45,263 nucleotides of DNA, from contig PS015137.1 in NCBI GenBank assembly GCA_048213135.1, forward strand, positions 93,373 to 138,635, given 5' to 3'. The notes beneath the pieces were generated by a model. That model had not been told where the DNA came from. It ran no database searches and was given only the letters and a program-made list of their open reading frames with translations. Positions 1 through 10,815 of the stretch are shown one piece after another. The position numbers and the translations under genes were made by a program. Position 1 is the first letter of the stretch; each line of letters begins with the position of its first letter. The DNA comes from Reclinomonas americana ATCC 50394. Lineage: Eukaryota > Jakobida > Jakobea > Jakobida.

Positions 1-40
1 CAAGTGTGTGTGTGTGTGCAAGTGTGTGTGTGTGTGTGTG
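1..40. repeat. (GT)n microsatellite
   Basis: Nearly pure GT dinucleotides at the left edge. They lie just upstream of a pyrimidine-rich stretch ending in an acceptor-like CCAG at 78-81, so they are most likely the end of an intron of the first gene. Confidence 0.8.
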
Positions 41-81
41 AGTGGCGACGGCGCATCTCTTCTCACGCCATCATGCGCCAG

Positions 82-2854
82 TGTTCGTATCTCCATCGGG
101 AACATTACCTGTTGGATCGTGTGGTGGATCACGGCAGTCGCCATGTGCACTCTCCGATGCCATGAGTGCCGCTCTCAGCAACGGATGTCCACCGAGCGAG
201 GTCGTGGGCTTGCTGCTGGTCGGCGGCACGTATCTCGTGCAGCAGGCTATCTTGGTACAGGGTGCGTGTTCGAGAGGAAGAGGGAAGAATGCTCGAATGG
301 AGGCACAATGAGCAGAAGGGGGGGAGAAGTGAGGAAGGGAGGGAGAGAGGGAGACGGAGAAAGAGAAGGACTGATAGTGACGATGGCACTGGAGAAAGAG
401 AGAAAAGAGAGAGCAAAGTCAGAGGCAATGGAGACAGGTTCCCATCTTCGTTCGCGCTTCCCACCTTCGCCTTCTAAGTGCTCCGTTACTTTAACTCATA
501 TTTCTACTTTTCTTTCCGTATCTCCTTCTCCGTCATCTTCTCCTCCTGTTCCTCCGTCTCCCCTTCGCATCCTTCTTCGCCTCCTGCTTCACCCTTTCCT
601 CCTTTCCTTCCTAATCATCATCATTTTGTTCTTCTGTTCTCCTTCTCACCCTTCCTCACCTAATTCTCCTCCTCCTCCTCCTCCTCCTTCATATTCGTGT
701 TCTTCTTCTTCTTCTTCTTCTTCTCCTTCTTCTTCTTCTACCTCTCCTTCCTCTTCCTCTTCGTATTCTTCATTTACTTCTTCTCCTTCCTCTCCCTTTC
801 TCCTTCTCCTCCTCCTCTTCTTCTTCTTGCTCATCTTCTTCCTCCTCCTCCTTCTCCTCTCTCCCTTCCCTTTCTCTTCCCCCTTTCTCTCACCCCTTTC
901 CCTATGATGCAGACCGCGGCCTGTCCCTCTCCCCCGCCTCACCCATCGACACACCCCAACTTCTCCTCTACTCCACCGTCGGCTTCAACATCACCGACTC
1001 GCCCTCGCTGTCGGTCACGGGAGTGTCGTTCGCCAGTGCCGATTCCACCACTCGCCTGGCTCTCGCGTGGAGCAACCCGCCCACCACCCCGCTCACCAGC
1101 ATGGTGACGATTTCTGGGAGCACGTTCGAACGGTGCGGTGTTCACTTGCAGGCGCCGGCCGAATCTCCAGCCGACGTCTCGGTGGTGGTGGAGCAATCGA
1201 CATTTCGCGAGACTGCTGCCTCCGTGTCGGGAGGAGTCCGCTCGGCGTTGCTCTATTCTGGCGCTCCTTGGGGCAGTGTGACACTTGTCAGCAGTCGCTT
1301 CTTCAATTGCACCTCGACGGGTGTCGGTGGCGCAGCCGTGTCGGTCGAGGCGGCTGCCGGTGGTGAGCTGATTATCTCGCAATCCGTGTTTCGCGGGAAC
1401 AGTGCAACCGGTGTTACCGGTGGAGGGAATGGTGGTGGTGGCGCTGTGCTCGTGCGCAGCGACGGTGGCCACCTGTCGGTCACTGTCAGCGACTCGGACT
1501 TTGAGGACAATTACATCACGAAGAGTGCGTCGGGCGGCGGTGCCATGTGGGTCGACTCGGCTGCCACAGGCACGATGGCCAACAATGTCACATTTGTGGA
1601 TTCTGGTAGCCGCTGGTTGCGGAATGCAGTTGTGGACTGTGTCAGCGGCACGTGTAGTGGAGGCGCACTGAGTTTGCGCGCCGTGAGTTCCTGCGACTTG
1701 CTCGGGAGTCTGTTCACTGCCAATGTGGTGACAGGAGGTGGCAACGGTGCGCACTGTGTCCACGAATCTTCGTGCCAGCACAGCTCGTCGAGCGGTTCCT
1801 CCAACAACGGTGGTGGCGCGTTGTGGGTCACTGGCGTTCCGCGAGCGTCGATGAATGTGAGTGGATTGGACGCATACGCACACGCACACACACGTACTCA
1901 TGCATGCTCTCTCCCCAAACATGTACATCTTCCTTCTGGTCATGCATGCCACACGTCTACTCCACTCACGCACATGCTCTATCGTTCTCGCTCTCTCTCT
2001 CTCTCTCGCTCTCTCTCTCTCTCTACTCGCTATCAGTGCCCTCTCACACACTGTCTCACTACTCTCGCTATCACACTACTCACGTCACACACTACGCACT
2101 ACTACTCAGCTACACACACTACACNNNNNNNNNNNNNNNNNNNNNNNNNNNNNNNNNNNNNNNNNNNNNNNNNNNNNNNNNNNNNNNNNNNNNNNNNNNN
2201 NNNNNNNNNNNNNNNNNNNNNNNNNNNNNNNNNNNNNNNNNNNNNNNNNNNNNNNNNNNNNNNNNNNNNNNNNNNNNNNNNNNNNNNNNNNNNNNNNNNN
2301 NNNNNNNNNNNNNNNNNNNNNNNNNNNNNNNNNNNNNNNNNNNNNNNNNNNNNNNNNNNNNNNNNNNNNNNNNNNNNNNNNNNNNNNNNNNNNNNNNNNN
2401 NNNNNNNNNNNNNNNNNNNNNNNNNNNNNNNNNNNNNNNNNNNNNNNNNNNNNNNNNNNNNNNNNNNNNNNNNNNNNNNNNNNNNNNNNNNNNNNNNNNN
2501 NNNNNNNNNNNNNNNNNNNNNNNNNNNNNNNNNNNNNNNNNNNNNNNNNNNNNNNNNNNNNNNNNNNNNNNNNNNNNNNNNNNNNNNNNNNNNNNNNNNN
2601 NNNNNNNNNNNNNNNNNNNNNNNNNNNNNNNNNNNNNNNNNNNNNNNNNNNNNNNNNNNNNNNNNNNNNNNNNNNNNNNNNNNNNNNNNNNNNNNNNNNN
2701 NNNNNNNNNNNNNNNNNNNNNNNNNNNNNNNNNNNNNNNNNNNNNNNNNNNNNNNNNNNNACTACTACTCTTCCTTTCCTTTCCGGTTCGTACGTACGTA
2801 CGACGTACGTACCGACCGTACCGTACCGTACCTACCTACCTACCTACCTACCAC

Positions 2855-2943
<89 letters not shown>

Positions 2944-5900
2944 ACTTCCAGACTGCGGCAGACGTAGCGAACACAGGCACGGACACTATCTTCTTCTCTA
3001 TTCTTTCGTTCATTCATTCTTCTTTCTATCTCTCTCTCTCTCACTGAGAGAGTGGCAGCAGCAGCGAACACAGACGCGTTCAGCATCACGCTTGTACTCA
3101 ATCATTCACATATGCAGACACGTACACCGACCACGCACTTGTACTCACTCTTTTACACGCGCAGACGCGTGCAGACTCGCACTTGTACTCTCTTTCACAC
3201 GCACAGACACGTGCGACGGCATCTCACTTATTCTCTCTCCTTCACACACGCAGACACATACTCTGACCACGCACTTGCACTCACTCATTTACACGTGCAG
3301 ACGCGTTCAGTATCACGCTTGTACTCTATCTTTCACAAATGCATTCACGCGCGGGATATCGCACTTCTACTCAATCATTCTCATATGCAGACACGTACAC
3401 CGACCACGCACTTGTACTCTCTCTCTTTCACACATGCACGCTCGTACACTGACCATGTAGTTGTACTCAATCATTCTCACTCTCTTTGCTTCCCTCTCCT
3501 TAGGTTGTCGACACCATCTGGACCGACAACTTCGTCATCAACGTGTGCAACGGAGGCACAAACTTTACCGACGGTTCTGGTAACTCTGGCACCGCGTGTG
3601 GTGGTGGCGCAGTTCGAGCGGCTTTCTTTGGCAGCGTGTCGGTGAGCCAGCATTGTCGTTCTATTTTCCCCTCGCCTCCTCTTCCTTTCCTCTTTTCCAT
3701 CATTCCTTTCTACCGCTGCATCTCCTTCTGTCTTCTTGTCTTCTTCTTCTTCCTCTTCTTCTCGTCGTCCCCTTCTATTCCTCCTCTTCCTCCTTCTCGT
3801 TTACCTCCTCCTCTTCTAACACTTCTTCTTATTCTCCATCTGCCTCTTCTTCCTCTTCTTCTTCTTCTTCTCCATACCCTTGTTCTCTTCTTCTTTTTCT
3901 TCTTCTTCTTCTCCATACCCTTGTTCTTCCTCTTCTTCTTCTCCTCCTCCATTCCCTTGTTCTTCTTCTTCTTCTCCATACCCTTGTTCTTCTTAGATTC
4001 ATCTTCTTCTCTTTTTCCTCCTTCTCCTTCTTCTTCCTGTTCTCTCCTCCTCCTCCTCCTCCTCCTCCTCCTCCTCTTCTTCTTCTTCTTCCTCCTCCTC
4101 CTCCTCCTCCTTCTCCTCCTCCTCCTCCTCCTCTTCCTCCACCTCCTCCTCCTCCTCTTCTGAATCTTTGCCCTCTCGCCAGGTCTCCAACTCCACATTC
4201 ATTGGCAATCGCGTGGAGGATGCCGCAAACGGTGGTCATCTCAACGGCGTCAGTGGCGACAGTCTTCCGGGAGAGAGCAGTGGTGGAGGCGCCCTCTTCC
4301 TGTACGAGGCGGTGCGTGCTTTCACGACATCTCTTGCCTCTGTCCCTTGAAGGCTTACCGTGCTCTACCACAGAATCTGTCGGTAATCGGCTGTATACTG
4401 TCAAACAACAGTGTGACGAATGTCGGCAGCGGCGGTATATCTGCACTACCCTGTCATTTTGTTCCTCGCCAGTGCTCTCAATCATCTAAACTTGTGCAGG
4501 CGACAATAATGAAGTCTCTGGCGACTCATACGGCTCGAGTCACGGTGGCGGGGCGCTGCTGTGGGTGGCAACTGCCAGCGACTCGGTGAGCTGATGCTGT
4601 TATTGTTGCAGCCGTCGTCAGATTTATCCTCATGCATCCTTGTACGTCGCACAGTCTCCACTGCGACTGCAGGTTGAGCGTACAGTATTCAACCACAATC
4701 AGGCCGTGCAGTGTGGATGCGGTGGTGGGTGTGCGCAACTTCATTTGAATCACATTCACGCAGTCGATTGACGTGTTGCGCAGGCCACCACAACGCCGAG
4801 AGTGGCAATGTGTACGGAAGTCATCATGGAGGTGGTGCGATTGCGACCAGCACATTCGCCGGCAGTTCCACAACAGTGCGTCAGCAAGAGAGTGCCTGCC
4901 TGCATCATCTCTTTTTCTATTGTACTGTTGTGACATCGTCGTTGTTCTTGCAGCGTCGTCGGCAATTGAACGTGTTGCTGGCCAGTTGCACATTTGTCAA
5001 CAACGCTGCGCTGGGAAACGGTGTTGGTGGCAGCGACTCGGACTATGGCGACGGAGTCTCGAATGCGGACGGCTCTGGCGGTGGCGCCGTGCTGGCCTAC
5101 TGGAGCGGCGTTTCGGCGACGATTAATGTGCGTCCTCCATACATTCTCCATGCTGGGCGCTCATGTGTAATAATGGTGTGAGCACAGGTGACAGACGTGG
5201 TATTCGCGGACAACTCGGCAATCGGCAATGGTTTGGTGCCATGGAGAAGAGTGCATCTCTTTCTGCAGTACTCTTTGTAACACGCAAATCGTCTTGTGCA
5301 GCGGTGGGAGGCAGCCGGAACATTCGAGGTGTGGGCGAAAGCCTGGCTCGTTTTGTGGGCGGCGGTGCGCTGTTGGTGACATCTGGCTCGTCGCGCACGG
5401 ATTCCGTTGTGGTCCGTGTGTTCCTTTTGTTCCCCTTACCTGCTATGCAATACCGTTGTTCACCACTTTTTGCTAATGCAGAGCGTAACAAAATGCAAAT
5501 TTTGGAGAAATACCGCCAACAACAACGGGAGTGGCGGGAGTGGCAATTGGCTAGGTTCGAGTTCCGGCAAGTTCAACGGCGGCGGTGCCCTGCTCATGGC
5601 CCCGTTTGTGAGTCTTGTGCTTTTGCATCAATTCCGATCATCTGTCTTCTCATTACGCTCGCAGCGAGCGAATGTGACGCTGCAAGACTGCGACATTTCT
5701 GATAACTCTGCGTCGAGAAACGGAGCTGGCGGCGACGATAGTATTTTGTTCGGCAACGGTGGCGACGGTAATGGTGGCGGTGGCGCGCTCATTTTCGGTA
5801 TTGGCGCCGATGGCTCCGCGGTGGAGCGGTGCTCGTTCTTCAACAACACGGTGATTGACCCCGGCGCGCCTGGGCTTGTGAAACCCGGTCTGTACGAAGG

Positions 5901-8900
5901 CAGCCACGTGTTTTCCTCGGGTGCCTACTGCGGTGGCGGTGGCGTATATGCCTTTGGCGATTTGACGATGCGGCACTGCAACGCGACGAACAACAGGGCC
6001 ATTTTCACGACATCAGAGTCAACTGCCGGCGACGCGTGCGGAGGAGGTGGCGCTTTGATTTACACTGGCACGTTGCAGGCCGTGAACATCACCGGCAATA
6101 CTGTCAGTGGTGGACTTGCTGCTGGAGGCGGTGTGCTGCTGACCAGCCAGTCTACCTTGAGGAACAGCACTGTGTGCTCCAACGAGGCTGGTGCCGGAGG
6201 TGGCGGCGGTATCGCCATGTTCGGATTCAACGTGCTCGTGGAGGACTGCGATGCGTCGCAAAACAGCATTGTGCGCGGCAGCAAAGGCGATGGTGGCGGT
6301 ATCCTGATCTACGGCTACGTAACGCAAGCCACCATTAGGCGTACCAACGTTGCAGACAATCATGCCGAGTATGCGGGTGGCATATCTGCGGCGCGTGCTG
6401 GCGACGTTACTCTCGATGCAGTGGTGGTTGCCAACAACACAGCGTGGCACAGTGGTGGTGGTCTCTTTATTGACGAGTCGTGCATTCTTCGTGGCGACCT
6501 CACTGTGATCGACAACAATCGCGCGAAATTCTTTGGTGGCGGCGTGTACAGCGGTGGATCGGCGTCAGCCATCTGGTACTCCTCTTCAGTGACCAACAAC
6601 GTGGCCGTGTTTGGTGGTGGCCTCTTCATCACGGACATGAGCAACACAACTCTGCGCAGCAACGCAATCCTCAGCGACAATTCCGCAACCGACGGCAGCG
6701 GCGGTGGGAGCTATGTGAATGGAGAGGCCGTGCTGCTTCTCGTGGGAGGCACGGTGAGTGGCAACTCGGCGCCGCTGCTGGGTGGAGGCGTGTACGCCTC
6801 GGAGGGTGGCAAGTTAATGACGGAAGGCAGTCGATTCGTGTCGAACTCGGCGGGCATCTCGGGAGGTCATGTGGCCCTGAGTGCCGCGGCGCGCTGGCAG
6901 GATGCAGGAGGGTCTTCCTTTTCGAATGGCTCCGCAACATTTGGTGGCGGTGCTGTTTTGGTGGAGGGTCGAGCCAATGTCGATGCGACGGGAACGACCT
7001 TTGATAACAACGTCTCGGCACGTTCTCATGGCGGCGCGATCCTCATCAACGAGTGTGTCAACGTGACGCTGACAGAAGTGCAGATCGTCAGCAATGGGGC
7101 GCAGAACGGCGGTGGACTGTACATGTCTACCTCGTCACCGTACAGCCATCTGATTGTGCTGAACAGCATTTTCGCCAACAACATTGCCCGCGGGAGTGGT
7201 GGTGCGGTGTACGCCAATGGCAACGGTGCGTTGTTGGTGGAGAACAATTGCGTTTTCCGCAACAACATTGCATCCAACGGTGACGGCGGCGGCATTGCTG
7301 TCTCCAACTCGCTCAATGTGTCGGTGACTTTTGCTGTGCTGGACTTGAATACTGCATTCGGCCGAGGTGGTGGCCTCGCCGTGAATATGACTTCGACTTC
7401 CCCCGACACTATTAGAGCACACGGACTAATGGGCGTCGGGCTCACCAACGTGACTCTCTCGCGCAACGCGGCCTCGTTCCCTCCCCATCAAACCCTGCAT
7501 TTGGCTGGCGAGGGAGCCGGTGGAGGCATTTTTCTGAACGGCTTTGGCGTGCCGGAGAGTCTTGATGCAGTGCGTGCCATGTTCGATGAGCAGTACGGTG
7601 GGCACTTGCGGAATTGGCTCAACGAGCAGAGCGTTAATGTTACCGGTAATAACGTCGCGGTCAATTCAGAGACCTCCGCAGTTGGCTCCAGTTGCGTACG
7701 CGACTCGTTATTTTTCGCCTGCTGGTGCAGGAGTAACTCACTGTGTGGTGATGCAGCTTTCTACAATCTCACTCTCTCGTCGCTGAACCAATTCCCGACG
7801 GCTTCATCACCGTACTTTGTATCCGCCGTTGCCACCGATGTATTCAAGCACAACATGACCACTCTCGATGGCATGCAGTTACGAGCCGACTGCGTCAGTG
7901 GTTGCATGGGATCGCCGGTGAGTGCAGGGATCAGTGTGTGCTCTTGTGTGCGACACAACCCTCACGCTGTTGCAGATAATGCCGGTGGAGATGACCCCGT
8001 ACCAGGGCTTCTCCAACGGGACCACGCATTTCGGCTTCTTTGTCATTGAACCGACGGCATCCGTCAATGTCAGCTTGCAAGCGGGAAGCGGTTTATACGT
8101 GTGGCCACATGACAACACGCTCGCCCAGTGCCCGACCGGCATGTCTTTAGATATAAAGACTGGATGTGGCGATTGTGCATACGGCAACTTTACGGAACCG
8201 TGGAAAGCCGCTGGCACCGTGTGCGGCCCCTGCGTGGCTCACTTCGAATGCCGTGGCGGGCGTAACATTGTGGTGGACTTGGATCACTGGACTTTTCCCT
8301 TGGCCGTTGACGACGCGAAGCCGCTGCCAGCACACGTTGTGGGTGGTGAGGTGAAGATGGAGTCGCTGCAAGCCTATCAGTGCCCGTTTACGTACTGCCA
8401 GCGAGACGATCCAGTGACGTTTTCGTCCAGCGCCAACTACTGTGCACGGGATTCGAACCGATCGCCAAGCTCGGTTCTGTGTGGTGCGTGCGAAGACGGA
8501 TTCTCGATGTTGGAGGACAAGTGTGTTGCGTGTCCGGCCGTCAGTTCCTCAGCCATTGTGTTGATGGTACTCGAGATGTGGCTCTTTGTGCTCCTCTGTC
8601 ACGCTCTCTTTGGCAGTCGTCGTGGCAAAGGTTTGTGAGGAAGAAGTTGCCATCGTCGCCTCACTTCTTTCTACGTTACTCACACACGCACTCGCTGTCG
8701 TACTCAGCCTTGGCGGAGACGTTGTTCTTCACGGTGCAGACGGCCTCGCTGATGGCGTACCCGGAAACCGAACTGCTGTCACTTGGTCGATTCATTGCTT
8801 GGCCGACATTTGTGCCTGGTGTGGGTTGTCCGGCGAATCTGGATGCCATGGGCGACTTGGTGTTTCGCATTCTTCGGCCCTTTGCGTTCTTGGTGCTGCT

Positions 8901-10750
8901 GTGGTTGCCGGTCGGCATCCGAAAGCTGCTAAACCTGCTTCTCAACCGCGCAAATCGAAAGTCTCGTGGTTGTTGGCATCTGAAAGCACCTCTTCGGCGG
9001 TGGGGTGGAGAGGTTGTGGCCAACCACCTCATGGCACCTGTGCGACGGAAAGGGTGCATACCCATCACATTTGCACTCTTGATGTACTTTTACGGTGACT
9101 TGGCCCGCAACTCCATATCGTACTTTAAGTGCACGGCAGTGGGCGACTCGCACGTCATGGTGCTGTCGCCGAGCATTGCTTGCTACACTGGAGAGTTGCG
9201 TCAAATAAGCATTTATCGTCATTAATATGTCAAACTCATTTGCTCCGTGGCATGCGGACTGCAGATGGAATCGCTTCGTGGCCTTGTTTGCCATGACGCT
9301 AGCCTTCGTCATTGTTGCACCCATCGCAATCATTGTCTGCATGTGGCGGTGGAAACGCCAGAGAGTGCTGCTGAGTAAGGTGCATCAGCTCGATTGATTG
9401 TGCGTGACAAGGGTTGCAGGTGAATTCGAATTGACCTGATTTGCAACTGTGCAGTCGTGGGCCTTTGGCATCTTTTACTTGCACTTTCGAGACCAATACT
9501 ATTGGTTCTACGGTGAGTGAACATGGGTGGGAGGGGAGTATCATACCTCTCTGGCGCTCACTCATTCGACACACCTCGCAGGCTATCAGCAGGCGCGTCG
9601 ACTCATTCTCACGGCACTCTGGATTCTCCTGATAGCCAACAGCAGCATCGAGATTATGTTTCTCGTGCTGTGGCTCTACATGACGCTACTGTTCGCCGTG
9701 CAGTACTTTGCGGAACCGTACTTGGACGCCAACAATCAGTTGTGCGAGGTGTGTCACCCCTCCATTTAAAAGACAGTGGACGAAGAGCTGACCATTTGTT
9801 TGCGCGTACAGTCGGTAGCGCTGGTGGGTCTGCTCTTCATCACTAGCGTCAACGCCGCTCGAGCACCGAACGAATTCAAGAAAGTCACCGCTATTCTTGT
9901 GGTCTCTCTCCTCTCGGCGTTCATTCTCGCGTGTATGCTCATGTGGACTTGCTCGGCCTCGTGCAAGGCCTGGTGGAAGAATCATCATGCGCGTGAGGTA
10001 ACGGATGGCAAGCGCAATGGTGAACGCGAGTTTGAAGGCGAGAGTGAGAGTCTGCTCGGGAATGTTCTCAGCGACACGGCATACAACGGCTCGTCCGACA
10101 CAGCAGCTGCACGACCGAGTATTGGCCTCAGCCGCAGTCCGCTGCTGTCACTGTCGTCCCCAGCAGCACCACCGCCACCACCGCGGCCCCGTGTCACAAC
10201 AACCACCCTCTCGCCTGTCCAGCCACCAATGGTCATTTCGCTGCTGGCGTCGGCCTCTGCCGCCGCTGCGTCGATGCAGCCACCGCCGTCGACTGGTGCG
10301 TTCACTCACGATAAGATTGTTTTGCATCTTTGTTTTCTCACGCTCGCGGATATAGATGGCAGTGCCGCCACGAGTACTGAGCAGGAGTCGCCGCTGCTGC
10401 GCGGTGACGTGGACGGAGAGGAGAGGCAAGACACCGCCGAGGATAACGACGGAGATTTGTCGTCGGAGTCTGCGCGGCTTGTTGATCGATCAGCGAGGCC
10501 ACTTCGTCGCCCAGTGCCACCTCTTCTCCCGCTCCCGCCGCCGGCGCTGACTGCCCCATTGCTGGCATCAATGTCACCGCGGCGCAGTGTGGATCCATTG
10601 GCTGGCCTCCGAGTCGCCGATGTTCTCGAGACTCCCCGGAGGGAGTCACCACGCACACACCTCGAGGCTGCGCAGATGCGGCAAGTGCGACGAGCATGGA
10701 GAAAGAAGCGCAAGGACGGACGCGAAAAAGACGAAGACAAGTCTGACTAA
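82..10750 (+). CDS. Giant Pmp-like beta-helix surface protein with polytopic membrane domain (5' truncated)
   Basis: Probable cell-surface receptor or adhesin. Exons by phase-consistent GT-AG joins: 82-261, 913-1856, 3504-3641, 4183-4311, 4374-4434, 4500-4585, 4673-4721, 4784-4875, 4954-5127, 5188-5230, 5302-5411, 5482-5607, 5665-7917, 7976-8630, 8708-9194, 9265-9379, 9455-9512, 9582-9748, 9812-10295, 10356-10750; about 2247 residues. The first exon reads FVSPSGT...SPCALSDAM...VGGTY, typical of the start of a right-handed beta-helix. The next roughly 1400 residues repeat GGG(A/V/L)(L/V/Y) and FxxN/NN motifs, as in chlamydial polymorphic membrane proteins. A Cys-rich segment (CPTGM, CGxC, LCGACEDG) precedes about eight hydrophobic segments, and the tail is Ser/Pro/Glu-rich and cytoplasmic-like. 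The 5' end, any signal peptide and possible exons inside the gap at 2125-2760 are unseen. The donor at 4722 is ambiguous between nearby GTs. The ligand is unknown. Confidence 0.82.
478..905 (+). repeat. Pyrimidine-rich intron 1 tract
   Basis: The 651-bp first intron (262-912; donor GTGCGT, acceptor TGCAG) is filled with CTT/CTC/TCC repeats on the coding strand. All apparent reading frames here are low-complexity Ser/Pro/Leu/Phe or Glu/Arg strings and are not coding. Confidence 0.8.
1980..2955. repeat. Repeat-rich intron with assembly gap
   Basis: Part of intron 1857-3503 of the Pmp-like gene. It holds a (CT)n run near 1985-2030, CACTACTCAC-type repeats, a 636-base gap (2125-2760), ACGT/GTAC palindromic repeats at about 2788-2830, CCTA repeats, a long pure (CT)n at about 2857-2940, and an acceptor-like TTCCAG at 2947-2952. 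A short exon starting at 2953 would be in phase but lacks a donor, so I left it out. Confidence 0.75.
3056..3490 (+). repeat. Degenerate minisatellite in intron
   Basis: Imperfect units built from 'CACGCACTTGTACTC', 'CATATGCAGACACGTACACC' and related words recur here. The block near 3105-3150 is repeated almost exactly near 3376-3420. It lies inside intron 1857-3503, upstream of the acceptor CTCCTTAG. Confidence 0.7.
3660..4165 (+). repeat. CTT/CTC-rich intron tract
   Basis: Low-complexity pyrimidine repeats fill intron 3642-4182 (donor GTGAGC, acceptor CGCCAG). Nothing else is visible. Confidence 0.8.
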
Positions 10751-10815
10751 CACAGACAACGCGGGTGGGGAGAACGCGCATCACACTAGTATTGTATATT
10801 CCAAGTTAGACTGTT
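10751..10815. other. 65-bp convergent 3' intergenic region
   Basis: The stop codon of the plus-strand Pmp-like gene (TAA at 10748-10750) and of the minus-strand coiled-coil gene (TGA at 10818-10816) face each other across only 65 bp. Terminator and polyadenylation signals must be shared or overlap. I see no AATAAA. Confidence 0.7.

Noticed and set aside
42-81. Start codon for the first gene at position 42
   Set aside because: The codon is GTG and the preceding stretch is a GT repeat followed by a pyrimidine-rich acceptor. The exon more likely begins at 82, with the true start outside the window.
2953-3047. Possible short exon TAADVANTGTDTI after the long (CT)n and TTCCAG
   Set aside because: It is in phase with the upstream exon but has no usable donor. 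A similar degenerate word recurs at 3050-3080, indicating repeat sequence.
3596-4489. Open frames of poly Ser/Leu/Pro (plus) or poly Glu/Arg (minus) over 3600-4490
   Set aside because: They are translations of CTT/CTC repeats inside an intron bounded by GTGAGC and CGCCAG, and the flanking exons join in phase without them.
8430-8470. GGGATTCGAACCGATCGCC resembling a tRNA T-arm
   Set aside because: It lies inside a well-supported coding exon and no acceptor stem or anticodon arm could be matched.
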